From assembly GCF_003425985.1 (NCBI RefSeq), contig NZ_CP022985.1, positions 2,836,001 to 2,900,000 of the forward strand: 64,000 nt of DNA, given 5' to 3'. Shown here one piece after another: positions 17,278-27,660 of this stretch. The stretch comes from Mariniflexile sp. TRM1-10. GTDB taxonomy: Bacteria; Bacteroidota; Bacteroidia; Flavobacteriales; Flavobacteriaceae. Numbering within the stretch: position 1 is the first letter of the stretch; the number at the start of each line of letters is the position of its first letter. The notes under the pieces are model-generated. The model searched no databases, had not been told where the DNA came from, and saw nothing but the letters and a program-made list of their open reading frames with translations. Made by a program: the position numbers and the translations under genes.

Positions 17278-20200
17278 ATGGAGAAACTTAAACTTTTATT
17301 ATTGGCCTTTTTAATAGGCTTTTCATCAACATCATGGTCACAAAACCAAGTAACAGGTGTTGTAACTGATAATCAAGACGTTCCTATACCTGGTGTTAAT
17401 GTTGTTGTTAAAGGGACTTCAACTGGTAGTGCCACAGATTTTGATGGTAAATATCAAATTAAAGCAAACCCAGGTGATGTACTGGTGTTTTCTTATTTAG
17501 GTTACCAAACAACGGAGGTTGCTTTTAATGGGGAGCCTACATTAAATGTTAAATTGGAAGAAGATGCAGCCAAACTTGACGAAGTCGTGGTTATTGGTTA
17601 TGGTTCTGTAAAGAAAAGTGATTTAACAGGTTCCGTTGCATCAGTTGGTTCTAAAGAGATTCAGAGAGCAAACAAAGTTGATGCGATTTCTGCATTACAA
17701 GGACAAGCTGCCGGGGTGGTGATCCAACGTACAGATAATAAGCCTGGCTCAGGAGGATTCAATATTCGTATACGTGGTGCTAGTACCATTAATAGAAATG
17801 AAACTGCAGAGCAAGGCGGTTTTAATCCAGGGCAAAATCCACTTTTTATAGTTGATGGTATCTTTTTAGATGATATTTCATTTTTGAACCCCGCGGATAT
17901 TGAAAGAATGGATGTTCTAAAAGATGCTTCTGCTACCGCTATTTACGGTTCAAGAGGTAGTAATGGTGTGGTTATTGTTGAAACAAAACGTGGTAAAACA
18001 GGAGAACTTAAAGTTAATTATAGCAATTATGTAGGTTTTAAACAAGCGTATCATCTTCCACCTATGCAAGATGGACCAGGATATATAGAATACCTTAGGG
18101 ATGTTGTAGTTGGTAATGAATTTGCTGAGCAAGAAGGGGATCTTAATTATAGGAGAGGAGATGTGAATATAGCAGATTATTTGAGTGATGAAGAATTACA
18201 AAATGTTGCCGATGGCGTAAACACAGATTGGGTAGATCTTACACTTCAAAACGGTTTTCAAACCAATCATACTATTAATGTAAGTGGAGGAACAGAGAAA
18301 ACTAAATATGCGGCAGGATTGGCTTACACTAAAGATGAAGGTACTCTTGGTGGGGAAGTTTTTGATCGTTATAACATTAGAGGAAGTTTAAGTAGCGATC
18401 TTAATAAATGGTTGAATTTGAGTGTAAGTAACTATATTACTAATGCCCTTCAAAATTCTGCAAGTTGGGAAGGATTTAGAAGTGCTTACAGATTAAAGCC
18501 AATTGGGAGACCTTATAATGACGATGGCTCTTTAAGATTCTTTCCTACTGAAAAGGAAACTCAAATTACAAATCCACTATTTGAGCCAACTGGAGAAACC
18601 AAAGAAACAAAATATTTACAATACATTGGGGATATTGCATTGCAAATTAAACCTTTGGAAGGTTTGACATTTACTACTAAGTTCTCTCCAAATGTAAAAT
18701 ATACGAGATATGGTGAGTATCGCGCCTTATATTCAAAAAGTGTAACAGGTACTCCAGCCAACAGAAGAGCTCAAGTAAATAATTTTAATTATTTTTCTTA
18801 TACTTGGGATAATATACTTAACTATAAATTTACTAAAGGCATACATGCTATCGATTTTACAGGTGTAATTTCTAGATTTAGCGAACGTTCAGAAGGGTAC
18901 TATAATCAGGTTAGAAATTTCACCACAGATAGTTATTCATTCTATAATTTAGATGCTGGACTTGATATTAGAGATGTTTCAAGTGATTTTATTAAACAAA
19001 CCTTAGAGTCTTATACAGGAAGATTAAATTATGCTTTAATGGATAAGTATTTATTTACTTTCACAGGAAGATATGATGGTGCCTCTATATTGGCAGAAGG
19101 CAACAAATGGGCATTTTTCCCATCTGCAGCTTTTGCTTGGAAATTAATTGATGAAGATTTCATGCAATCCCAAACAACATTCTCTAATGCGAAAGTGAGA
19201 TTAAGTTATGGTAAGACAGGTAATAATGGTCAAGGTGGCGGATTAGGACCTTTAAGATCTCAATCATTACTTGCTAGTAGTGCTACTAACATAGGGGATG
19301 TTGCTGTTCCAACTTTATATGTGACAGATATTGCTAACAAAAATCTTAAATGGGAAAAAACAAGTGAGGTAAACCTCGGTCTTGATTTTGGGTTTTTAAA
19401 TAACAAGATTAATGGTTCTGTTGATATATACAATAGAAAAAACAAGGATATTATATTTGAAAAGCCTATTCCAGCCGTTACTGGTCATGGAACTATTTTT
19501 GAAAACATAGGAGAGTCAACAAACAAAGGAATTGAGATTGCATTAAATACAGTGAATATTGATAAGGGTGATTTTAAATGGACCACTAATTTTACGTTTG
19601 CATCAAACAAGAATACTATTGATAAATTAAATGGAGAAGATATTCCTTTTAATGTAGGAGGTACAAATTTTATTCATCGAGTAGGCGAGCCTATAGGTGC
19701 TATTTACGACTATGTATTTGATGGAATTTGGCAACTTGATGAGGTTGCTGAGGCTGATGCTTATGAACAAAGGCCTGGTCAAGTAAGAGTAAAGGATCTA
19801 AATAATGATGGTGTAATAAATGATGATGACAAACAAGTTATTGGTCAAGCTACTCCAAAATGGACAGCAGGTGTTACTAGTACCATAAATTATAAAAACT
19901 TTGATTTTACATTCTTTATAAACACAAGTCAAGGGAATAAATTAATGAGTAATTTCCATTCAAATAACTCATTTCCTTATGATAATGACCCATCAAGACT
20001 TTTTAATGGTTATGATGTAGATTATTGGACACCAACTAATCCAATTAACAGCTGGTATCAACCAGGTAATGGAGGGCAATATCAACATGTTATTAAGTAC
20101 AAAGATATTTCGAATACTAGAGTTGGTTTTATAACATTAGGTTATACACTTCCATCTAATATTTTAGATAAACTTAAAATTGAAGGTTTAAGAATTTATA

Positions 20201-20328
20201 CAACCGTACAAAACCCGTTCATTATTACAGATTATGACGGATGGGATCCAGATAGTGCTGGTAGAAACTCTTGGGGAGCCTCTTATTTGTCTCGTACATA
20301 TATGCTAGGACTTAATTTAAATTTTTAA
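17278..20328 (+). CDS. susC: SusC-like TonB-dependent outer-membrane glycan importer
   Basis: A 1016-residue protein. The Sec signal ends near SWSQ, followed by a carboxypeptidase-regulatory-like Ig domain (about 25-95: VTGVVTDNQDVPIPGVNVV). The plug (about 110-230) carries NPLFIVDG and LKDASATAIYGSRGSNG, the SusC/RagA signature. The rest is a 22-strand barrel ending in an aromatic Phe. It imports oligosaccharides bound by the SusD partner, which starts 26 bases downstream. This is the only SusC/D pair in the window, so all the surrounding hydrolases probably serve one substrate. The operator-like repeat at 17151 suggests induction by the regulator at 37574. Confidence 0.96.
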   Translation: MEKLKLLLLAFLIGFSSTSWSQNQVTGVVTDNQDVPIPGVNVVVKGTSTGSATDFDGKYQIKANPGDVLVFSYLGYQTTEVAFNGEPTLNVKLEEDAAKLDEVVVIGYGSVKKSDLTGSVASVGSKEIQRANKVDAISALQGQAAGVVIQRTDNKPGSGGFNIRIRGASTINRNETAEQGGFNPGQNPLFIVDGIFLDDISFLNPADIERMDVLKDASATAIYGSRGSNGVVIVETKRGKTGELKVNYSNYVGFKQAYHLPPMQDGPGYIEYLRDVVVGNEFAEQEGDLNYRRGDVNIADYLSDEELQNVADGVNTDWVDLTLQNGFQTNHTINVSGGTEKTKYAAGLAYTKDEGTLGGEVFDRYNIRGSLSSDLNKWLNLSVSNYITNALQNSASWEGFRSAYRLKPIGRPYNDDGSLRFFPTEKETQITNPLFEPTGETKETKYLQYIGDIALQIKPLEGLTFTTKFSPNVKYTRYGEYRALYSKSVTGTPANRRAQVNNFNYFSYTWDNILNYKFTKGIHAIDFTGVISRFSERSEGYYNQVRNFTTDSYSFYNLDAGLDIRDVSSDFIKQTLESYTGRLNYALMDKYLFTFTGRYDGASILAEGNKWAFFPSAAFAWKLIDEDFMQSQTTFSNAKVRLSYGKTGNNGQGGGLGPLRSQSLLASSATNIGDVAVPTLYVTDIANKNLKWEKTSEVNLGLDFGFLNNKINGSVDIYNRKNKDIIFEKPIPAVTGHGTIFENIGESTNKGIEIALNTVNIDKGDFKWTTNFTFASNKNTIDKLNGEDIPFNVGGTNFIHRVGEPIGAIYDYVFDGIWQLDEVAEADAYEQRPGQVRVKDLNNDGVINDDDKQVIGQATPKWTAGVTSTINYKNFDFTFFINTSQGNKLMSNFHSNNSFPYDNDPSRLFNGYDVDYWTPTNPINSWYQPGNGGQYQHVIKYKDISNTRVGFITLGYTLPSNILDKLKIEGLRIYTTVQNPFIITDYDGWDPDSAGRNSWGASYLSRTYMLGLNLNF

Positions 20329-20354
20329 TTATTTGTTAAATAAAATTCAAAAAA

Positions 20355-21986
20355 ATGAAATATATAAATTATAAAATAATTGTTATACTGCTTACAGCAA
20401 GTGTATTTAGCACTAGTTGCGACAGTTATTTAGAAGAAGAAAATAAGTCTTCTATAACTATAGAGACGGCCAGTTCTGATCCAGAGACTTTTAATCAATT
20501 GGTTGCCTCGGTATATGAAAGAGCTAGAGAAACAACAACACGTTATCGTTCTGATATGTACTATACTTTAGAAGATTTAGGTACTGATATTGTAACTAGA
20601 AGATCAACAATTACAGGTGCCGATGAAATTAATGATTACGTGAATATGAATTCTAACACTTGGGCTATTTCGGTGTATTGGGCGAATCAGTATAGTATTA
20701 TTGCAGCAGCAAATACAGCTATAGATAATGCTGATAATATAGATGGCCTTACTGATAGTGAAAAAGCTTTAGGAATAGCAGAATCTAAATTTTTTAGAGC
20801 ATGGAGCTACTTTAATTTAGTAGAAAATTATGGTGGTGTTCCTTTAGTTTTAAATCAAGTTGCAACTGCAGAAACCAACTATCCTCGTGAGACAGAAGAA
20901 GCCGTTTATGTACAAATCATCCAAGATTTAAGGGACGCATTAGTGTCAGTAAATGAAACTCCAAGTGCTTACGGTAGGATATCTAAAGATGCTGTAAGAC
21001 ACTTATTATCTAAAGTATTACTAACAAGAGGCTACAAATCTTTTGGTTCATCATCAGATTTTACTGAAGCTGCATCTTTAGCAGAGACAGTTATAGCTAA
21101 TCATTCTTTAGTGCCTTCATTTGCATCATTGGTAGATATAGGTAATCAAAGAAATTCTGAAGTAATTTTCTCTTATTTATTTGGAAGTAATTCAGTAAGT
21201 AGAGGTTGGGGTAACTCTAAACACATGATGTACAAATTTAGATTTTATGACTATCCAGGTTTAGAAAAAACAGTACAAGGATTAGGTGGTATGCCAACGC
21301 CTTTTTATTATTCACTTTTTGAAGATAATGATGAAAGAGCAACCGCTACTTTCACAAGAGTTAATTATGCAACAGAAGACTATGTAGGTTACGAAAATGG
21401 TACACCTGTAAATGTTGTTGCTGGTGATACAGCAATATATTTCCCTAAAACCGTATGGTCACAAGCAGAGATTGATGCAAAACGCTATAAGGTAATTAAT
21501 CCAGGTACTTATTTTCAAAATAACGGTGTAACGAATACGCATTTCCCAATGTTCACTAAGTTTGATGATCCAACCATACCATTTACACAACCAGATCAGT
21601 CTTCACAAGGAGAAAGGGATATGGTTATGATGAGATCTGGTGAAGCTTACTTAATCGCAGCAGAGGCTTACTTACAGTTAAATAATACTACAGATGCAGC
21701 AGCACGTCTTACTACACTAAGATCTCGGGCAGGGTTAACTACAGCTGTAGACCCTGGAGATGTTGATATAGATTTTATCTTAGACGAAAGAGCTAGGGAA
21801 TTAACAGGAGAAGTAAATAGGTGGATGGATTTAAAAAGAACAGATAAGTTAATAGAGCGTACTTTAGCACATAACCCGCATGCAGCTTTAAATAATGCGC
21901 TTCAAGAAAAGCATCTTTTAAGACCAATACCTCAAAATGAAATTGATGCATCAGCTAATAGTATTACACAAAATCCTGACTATTAA
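20355..21986 (+). CDS. susD: SusD-like surface glycan-binding lipoprotein
   Basis: A 543-residue lipoprotein (lipobox STSC, Cys22) with the RagB/SusD layout. Helical TPR-like parts surround AESKFFRAWSYFNLVENYGGVPLV (seen around residues 140-165), and the C-terminal segment has GEAYLIAAEAYLQL, ILDERARELTGEVNRWMDLKRT and RPIPQNEID. It caps the SusC barrel and holds the glycan before import. A strong hairpin terminator lies 43 bases after the stop, so the susCD transcript probably ends here. Confidence 0.96.
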   Translation: MKYINYKIIVILLTASVFSTSCDSYLEEENKSSITIETASSDPETFNQLVASVYERARETTTRYRSDMYYTLEDLGTDIVTRRSTITGADEINDYVNMNSNTWAISVYWANQYSIIAAANTAIDNADNIDGLTDSEKALGIAESKFFRAWSYFNLVENYGGVPLVLNQVATAETNYPRETEEAVYVQIIQDLRDALVSVNETPSAYGRISKDAVRHLLSKVLLTRGYKSFGSSSDFTEAASLAETVIANHSLVPSFASLVDIGNQRNSEVIFSYLFGSNSVSRGWGNSKHMMYKFRFYDYPGLEKTVQGLGGMPTPFYYSLFEDNDERATATFTRVNYATEDYVGYENGTPVNVVAGDTAIYFPKTVWSQAEIDAKRYKVINPGTYFQNNGVTNTHFPMFTKFDDPTIPFTQPDQSSQGERDMVMMRSGEAYLIAAEAYLQLNNTTDAAARLTTLRSRAGLTTAVDPGDVDIDFILDERARELTGEVNRWMDLKRTDKLIERTLAHNPHAALNNALQEKHLLRPIPQNEIDASANSITQNPDY

Positions 21987-22029
21987 TAGCAAATTAGTTT
22001 TTTGAGTTAGTTTAGTTTTTGTTAATTGA

Positions 22030-22066
22030 ATATAGGCAGACATGTTTGTAGTCTGCCTATATTTTT
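22030..22066 (+). terminator. Rho-independent terminator after susD
   Basis: A perfect 12-base stem, ATATAGGCAGAC (22030-22041) with its complement at 22051-22062, encloses a 9-base loop and is followed by T residues. Confidence 0.85.
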
Positions 22067-22068
22067 AA

Positions 22069-22227
22069 AACTCATTTAAACTTTTTTGATTGAAGTGAAA
22101 ATCAGTCATTTTTTGTCCAATCGAAGTTTTTTTTGAGTTACATAGCAGGGCTATGGAAGGACAAAAAGACATAGAATGGGCGTAAAAGGGCAATTTTTTA
22201 GCCAATTGAAAAAAAATTAAACGAGTT
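22069..22227. repeat. MITE-like element, 159 bases, family 1 (short form)
   Basis: Inverted ends are AACTCATTTAAACTTTTTT and the complement of AACTCGTTTAATTTTTTTT. It shares the internal words TTTTGTCCAATCGAAG and TTTTTTAGCCAATTG with the 271-base element at 12205-12475. The terminal bases differ between copies, but the arms co-vary so that pairing is kept. Confidence 0.65.
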
Positions 22228-22382
22228 CAATAACACATTTATTTTGAAAGTGAAAGTTAGAGATTTAATAAAAGCTTTCTATTAGCCTGCTTCTTAAGCA
22301 ATAAATAAATTCATTTAGGCAGAACCTGTTGGTCAAATAAAAGCCTATTGCGTTCAAGACAAATTTCTCGTTAATATTATCA

Positions 22383-24701
22383 ATGAAGTTAAGCAATAAT
22401 ATAGTTAATGGCATTTTAACGGTTAGTATCATACTTTCCTTTTTAGTTTCCTGTAAAGAGGAAATAAAACCTTCTATTGAGAAAGAATTTTTATCAGATA
22501 AAGTATATCCTTTTTTAGATACTGAAAACTCAAGATGGTTTTTCTTTTCGTCTGCTAGTCGTCCATTTGGAATGGTTAATTTAAGTCCGGATACGCAAAT
22601 TGGAGGCGATTGGGGCACCGGGTATCGCTACAATACGGATACCATAAAAGGCTTCAGTCATATTCATGCTTGGCAAATGTCTGGTTTGTCGGTAATGCCT
22701 GTAACCATTTCCCATGAAAACAAAGATCATATTTTTACTGATTTTTTCTCAAGCTTTAATCATCAAGCAGAAACAATAACGCCAGGATATCATTCAGTAG
22801 AGTTAGATAGGTATCAAATTAAGGTCGCATTAACAAGTACAAAACGAGTTGGGTTTCACCAATATTCGTTTCCAAAAAATAAAGAGGCAGGTATCCTCTT
22901 CAACTTAAATACCATATTGGGACCCTGTGAAAATGTAGAGGGCGTACTAAAGCAAACGGGGAAAAGCGAGTTGTCGGGTAAATTAGTAGCAGATCCAACG
23001 CACAGACGTCCTAAACCATTAACCATATATTTTAAAGTACAACTAAATGTTCCTGTGACAGCTTTGGAAGAAGATGCTGAAACAGGAAATTATTTAATCA
23101 ACATAGAAAATACAGAGAAAGCTGTTTTAATGAAGGCTGGGATTTCTTATACTTCAATAGAAAACGCAACTAATAATATTCAGCAAGAATTACCCCATTG
23201 GGATTTTGATAAAGTAGTCACGGAATCGAAAACCGAATGGCATACGATGTTATCAAGAATTCAAGTGGAAGGAGGAACCAATACAGACCAAAAACGATTC
23301 TATACCGATTTATGGCACGCCTTACAAGGCAGAAGAACCATTAGTGATGTTAATGGCGCCTACCCAGATAATACGGGAAAAACTTTTAGGGTTGGCCAGT
23401 TGCCATTGAATGCAGATGGTAAACCTAAATTCAACCATTACAATTCCGATTCATTTTGGGGCGCACAATGGACTATCAATACGCTTTGGGGATTGGTGTA
23501 TCCAGAAATTATGGAAGAGTTTGTACATTCCTTAATGCAATATTATAAAGATGGCGGTATGATTCCCCGGGGGCCTTCTGGTGGTAATTATACTTATGTA
23601 ATGACAGGAGCTTCCACAACACCATTTATCGTAAGTGCTATTCAAAAAGGAATCATAAAAGAAGATTTAGAATCTATTTATATCGCACTCAAAAAAAACC
23701 ACATGTCTGGCGGTATTATGGGAAAAGCCGGTTACGAGCATACTACGGATCTAGGAGGCGGTTTAAAATATTATTTAGAAAAAGGCTATGTGCCTTATCC
23801 TATTCCTGAAGGGAATTTTGGATTGCATCAAGATGGTGCCAGCCAAACCTTGGAATATGCTTATCAAGATTGGACATTGGCGCAATTGGCTAAAAAATTA
23901 AATCATGATGAAGATTACAATTATTTTATGGCTAGATCCAAAAATTATAAACATGTGTTTGATACCAATATAAGTTGGATGCGACCTAAAAATGTTGAAG
24001 GGACATGGGCCGAAAACTTTGACCCTTATCAATACGAACACGGATTTATAGAATCAAATGCGGCACAATCTACTTGGTTTGTACCACATGATGTTGATGG
24101 TTTAGCACTATTGATGGGCGGAAAAGACAAAGCTATTGAAAAATTAAATACGCAATTTGAAACAGCCAAAGCATTAAAGTTTACTTCAGGGACATCACAT
24201 GATGCCGAATTACATCCAGAATATAGCCGCATTCCAATCAATTTTGGGAATCAACCTTCCATACAAACCTCATTTATTTTTAACCAATTAGGTAGGCCAG
24301 ATTTAACACAATATTGGACAAGGACTGTGATTAAAGAAACGTTTAGTGGTTTGGCTCCAAGCACAGGCTATAACGGCGATGAAGACCAAGGCTTAATGGG
24401 TAGTTTGAATGTGTTGTTTAAAATGGGCTTATTTCAAATGAATGGTGGAACGGAAGAAAATCCAGCATATCAAATAGGAAGTCCTATTTTTAATAAAGTT
24501 ACCATACAGTTACATCCAAAGTATTATTCAGGTGAAACATTTGTTATTAAGGCAATAAATAATAGCGATGAAAATATTTATGTAAACAAGCTTAAATATA
24601 ATGCTACTACTTTGCCTGCTTATAGTATTTCTCATAAAGATATTACAAATGGAGGAGAGTTAATTTTAGAAATGTCAAACCAGTTTATAAATAATTTATA
24701 A
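22383..24701 (+). CDS. GH92 alpha-mannosidase, lipoprotein (first of two)
   Basis: A 772-residue lipoprotein (lipobox LVSC, Cys24). The GH92 N-terminal beta-sandwich has RPFGMVNLSPDTQ and IKGFSHIHAWQMSG. The (alpha/alpha)6 catalytic part shows TDLWHALQGRR, SFWGAQWTINTLW and GYNGDEDQGLMGS (about 663-674), where the catalytic base Asp lies. GH92 enzymes are calcium-dependent exo-alpha-mannosidases acting on alpha-1,2/1,3/1,4/1,6 links or mannose-phosphate. It is followed 36 bases later by a second, clearly different GH92, suggesting two mannose linkages in the target. Sequence alone does not fix the linkage. Confidence 0.9.
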   Translation: MKLSNNIVNGILTVSIILSFLVSCKEEIKPSIEKEFLSDKVYPFLDTENSRWFFFSSASRPFGMVNLSPDTQIGGDWGTGYRYNTDTIKGFSHIHAWQMSGLSVMPVTISHENKDHIFTDFFSSFNHQAETITPGYHSVELDRYQIKVALTSTKRVGFHQYSFPKNKEAGILFNLNTILGPCENVEGVLKQTGKSELSGKLVADPTHRRPKPLTIYFKVQLNVPVTALEEDAETGNYLINIENTEKAVLMKAGISYTSIENATNNIQQELPHWDFDKVVTESKTEWHTMLSRIQVEGGTNTDQKRFYTDLWHALQGRRTISDVNGAYPDNTGKTFRVGQLPLNADGKPKFNHYNSDSFWGAQWTINTLWGLVYPEIMEEFVHSLMQYYKDGGMIPRGPSGGNYTYVMTGASTTPFIVSAIQKGIIKEDLESIYIALKKNHMSGGIMGKAGYEHTTDLGGGLKYYLEKGYVPYPIPEGNFGLHQDGASQTLEYAYQDWTLAQLAKKLNHDEDYNYFMARSKNYKHVFDTNISWMRPKNVEGTWAENFDPYQYEHGFIESNAAQSTWFVPHDVDGLALLMGGKDKAIEKLNTQFETAKALKFTSGTSHDAELHPEYSRIPINFGNQPSIQTSFIFNQLGRPDLTQYWTRTVIKETFSGLAPSTGYNGDEDQGLMGSLNVLFKMGLFQMNGGTEENPAYQIGSPIFNKVTIQLHPKYYSGETFVIKAINNSDENIYVNKLKYNATTLPAYSISHKDITNGGELILEMSNQFINNL

Positions 24702-24737
24702 AGCATTATGATACAATCTTTTATTAATAATCGGCAT

Positions 24738-27017
24738 ATGGAATCAATAAAAAAAACAATCTTTTTTGTGTTTTTGGTATTTCTTTTTAATAGCAGCAAT
24801 GCTCAAGAAAAACACCATACTTATGTAGATCCCATGATTGGATCCGAAGGAGATGGACGCGTATTTATTGGTCCTTCATGTCCCTTCGGAATGGTAAAAC
24901 CAAGTCCAGATTGTACTGTAAGTCCGAATAGTGGTTGGTTGCCCATGCCAAAAGAAGTAACCGGATTTAGTCAAGTGCATGTTAGTGGCACTGGCGGCGG
25001 ACCAAAATACGGAAACATTCAAATCATGCCATTTTCCGGTGAATTAAATAAGATAGACCAAACCTCATTTAGACAAGAAGAAAACGTAAAACTGGGATAC
25101 TATGAAACTGTTTTTAAGGAAAATCAAATAAAAACAGAAATAACCACAGGAGAAAAAGTATCATTTTATAGAATAACATATCCTGAAACTGCCACCAAGG
25201 AATTAAAGATTGATCCAGGGTTCTTCTTGGGAGAACCAAAAGAGCCTGATCCAGATGCTAGGGAAGCTCAGCAATTTGTTGGGTCGCAAATCGAAATAGT
25301 TTCAGACACAGAAGTTAGAGGCTATAGCCGAATTAGAGGCGGCTGGAATAACGGTCGTGCCTATACCGTTTATTTTTGGGTCGTTTTTGATCAGCCCATT
25401 GCAAAATATGTGACATGGAAAGATGGAAAATTATTTGCAAATGAACCTGCGCAATTTGATTCTGGAAAAAAAACAGGCGCCTTGTTGTCTTTTGGAAAAG
25501 AAGGCAAACAAGAACTCAATGTTAAAATAGGCATCTCGTTTTTAAGTTCGTTAAAAGCAAAGAATAATATAGAAAAAGAGATTCCGCATTGGAATTTTAA
25601 TAGCGTTTTGTCAGTTTTAGAAAATAAATGGGAACAACTGTTAAGCCGTATCACACTGTCGCCAGATACTTCAGAAGATTATAAAAAAATGTTTTATACA
25701 GGCTTGTATCATACCATGATCATGCCTGTTGATAGAACAGGGGAAAACCCTTTATGGACCAATGATGAACCGTATTACGATGATTTTTATTGTATTTGGG
25801 ACACGTTTAGAACCTCTAGTCCGTTAATCACACTTATAGATCCAGACCGGGAAGTTGAAATTATTAACGCGATGTTGAATATTTATAAGCGTGATGGCTA
25901 TTTGCCAGAAGGCAGAAGCGGAAACGAAAACGGCCGTACACAAGGTGGCTCTAATGCTGAAACAGTAATAGCCGATGCCTTTGTTAAGAATTTAAAAGGA
26001 ATAGATTATGAGTTGGCATTAAAAGCCATGCTTAAAGATGCTGAGGTACCTCCTGGGGGAAATGAAGAAAAAGAAGGCCGTGGCGGATTAGTCGATTATT
26101 TACGATTGGGGTATATTCCTTATGGTATAGACAGAGCAGGTAACAGAACTATTGATTATGCTTATAATGATTACAATATAGCTACAGTAGCCAAGGGTTT
26201 AAATCATAAGAATATTTACGATAGATATATAAAACAAGCTGACAATTGGAAAAATTTATGGCGTGCAGATTATGAGAATAATGGTTCTAAAGGATTTATT
26301 ATGCCCAAAGATGCTTCAGGAAATTGGTTGGATGATGTTGTTTTTGGCGAGTCAAAAATTCAGAAACCAACTTTTAAATATACGCCAACAATTACCGAAT
26401 CTCCTTGGTATGTTTGCCACTGGTGTGTGTTTTTTTATGAAGGGACTTCTTGGGAATATTCATTAAGTATTCCTCATGATATACCTGAAGTTGTTGCTAG
26501 GTCTGGAGGAGATTTAGCTTTTAAAAATAGATTAGATACGTTTTTTGAAAAGGAATTGTACGATGTATCAAACGAACCTTCTTTTTTAGCACCAACCATG
26601 TACCATTGGATTGGTCGCCCAGACTTAAGTAGCGATAGAATACGTACTATTATAAAAAATAATTTTAATAGTTCACCAAATGGTTTGCCGGGTAACGACG
26701 ACTCTGGAGCCATGTCTTCTTGGTTGGCTTTTCACATGATGGGATTGTATCCCAATGCAGGGCAGCCTTATTATTTAATAAATACACCTTTGATTAAAGA
26801 AACCACGCTAAAGCTAGAAGCAGGCAAATCTTTTAAGATTTCCACTAAAAATTTGAGTGATAAAAAGAGGTATATCAAATCAGCCTTATTAAACGGAAAA
26901 CCCTATAATAAAGCATGGATTTTACATGAAGACATCGTTAATGGTGGTGAATTAATTTTAGAAATGGCATCAAAACCATCCGCTTGGGGAACCACTATAT
27001 TACCACCAACAAAATAA
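24738..27017 (+). CDS. GH92 alpha-mannosidase, secreted (second of two)
   Basis: The frame opens at 24708, but the ATG at 24738 starts a clean signal peptide (MESIKKTIFF...SSNAQ) and is preferred, giving 759 residues. Features are VDPMIGSEGDGRVF, CPFGMVKPSPDC and VTGFSQVHVSGTGGG in the N-terminal sandwich, then DDFYCIWDTFRTSSPL and LPGNDDSGAMSSW (about 649-661) with the catalytic Asp. This sequence is closer to the classic GH92 consensus than its upstream neighbour. It probably releases terminal alpha-mannose in the periplasm. A small unknown secreted protein follows after 26 bases. Confidence 0.92.
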   Translation: MESIKKTIFFVFLVFLFNSSNAQEKHHTYVDPMIGSEGDGRVFIGPSCPFGMVKPSPDCTVSPNSGWLPMPKEVTGFSQVHVSGTGGGPKYGNIQIMPFSGELNKIDQTSFRQEENVKLGYYETVFKENQIKTEITTGEKVSFYRITYPETATKELKIDPGFFLGEPKEPDPDAREAQQFVGSQIEIVSDTEVRGYSRIRGGWNNGRAYTVYFWVVFDQPIAKYVTWKDGKLFANEPAQFDSGKKTGALLSFGKEGKQELNVKIGISFLSSLKAKNNIEKEIPHWNFNSVLSVLENKWEQLLSRITLSPDTSEDYKKMFYTGLYHTMIMPVDRTGENPLWTNDEPYYDDFYCIWDTFRTSSPLITLIDPDREVEIINAMLNIYKRDGYLPEGRSGNENGRTQGGSNAETVIADAFVKNLKGIDYELALKAMLKDAEVPPGGNEEKEGRGGLVDYLRLGYIPYGIDRAGNRTIDYAYNDYNIATVAKGLNHKNIYDRYIKQADNWKNLWRADYENNGSKGFIMPKDASGNWLDDVVFGESKIQKPTFKYTPTITESPWYVCHWCVFFYEGTSWEYSLSIPHDIPEVVARSGGDLAFKNRLDTFFEKELYDVSNEPSFLAPTMYHWIGRPDLSSDRIRTIIKNNFNSSPNGLPGNDDSGAMSSWLAFHMMGLYPNAGQPYYLINTPLIKETTLKLEAGKSFKISTKNLSDKKRYIKSALLNGKPYNKAWILHEDIVNGGELILEMASKPSAWGTTILPPTK

Positions 27018-27043
27018 TTAGGATATGAAATCCTTTAAAATTT

Positions 27044-27616
27044 ATGCAGATGAAAAACATTATTATAGCTATCATTTTTTGCGCAACATATCAAATAGTA
27101 ATGGCGCAAAACTACGTGCCATCGATTGGAAATAATACCACTTTGCATTATATCTGCAAGCTACATGGGCAAACAAGAACTTTGACGCTCACTACAGAAA
27201 TGACTTCGGATACGTTGGTGCTAAACTTGGAAACGAGAGGCGTAAAAAGCAGTATCAGAACGATGCCGGAAGCGGTTAAAAGCGGCACGGAATTGAGTTT
27301 TAATCAAGGCGAAAATGCACCAATTTTAGTATTGAAACCCACGGAAACGTTTTTTATGATTTCGCAATCAGCTTATCAGGATTTATTAAAAAATAATCAA
27401 TTTGTTTATAATAATACGACGTATGTATTGGATAAAAATGAAGAAAAGAATCCTGTAATCATTGATGGAAAAGCACTAAGCACGTTACATGTAGTTGCGC
27501 AAATTGATAATACTGAACTGTGGATTTTAGAAAATCCCGATTTTCCATTGCTTTGTAAAGTAGCAAAAAACCCATTAGGCATCAATTTTACGCTTACGGA
27601 AATTGTTGGTCAATAA
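27044..27616 (+). CDS. Secreted protein of unknown function
   Basis: 190 residues with an N-terminal Sec signal (MKNIIIAIIF...VMAQ; Met1 or Met3 may start). The mature part is mostly predicted beta-strand (TRTLTLTTEMTSDTLVLNLETRG, HVVAQIDNTELWILEN). It has two Cys and no enzymatic motif that I recognise. It sits inside the operon, 26 bases after GH92 and 44 bases before the lyase-like gene. It could be a carbohydrate-binding or accessory protein for the neighbouring enzymes, but the sequence gives no direct support for a function. Confidence 0.75.
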   Translation: MQMKNIIIAIIFCATYQIVMAQNYVPSIGNNTTLHYICKLHGQTRTLTLTTEMTSDTLVLNLETRGVKSSIRTMPEAVKSGTELSFNQGENAPILVLKPTETFFMISQSAYQDLLKNNQFVYNNTTYVLDKNEEKNPVIIDGKALSTLHVVAQIDNTELWILENPDFPLLCKVAKNPLGINFTLTEIVGQ

Positions 27617-27660
27617 AGTTTTTGATTTTCATCGGAATTAAATGAGTAATACGTAACAGT

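Larger units (their letters stand above)
21987..22382. other. Intergenic region: terminator plus MITE-like repeat
   Basis: The gap holds the susCD terminator (22030-22066) and a short form of repeat family 1 (22069-22227). The last 150 bases before the GH92 gene are AT-rich with no recognised operator. A minus-strand frame here runs into the GH92 gene and is not credible. Confidence 0.6.

Noticed and set aside
22265..22618. Minus-strand frame of 117 codons before and inside GH92
   Set aside because: It overlaps the start of a well-supported GH92 gene and has low-complexity composition and no recognisable domain.
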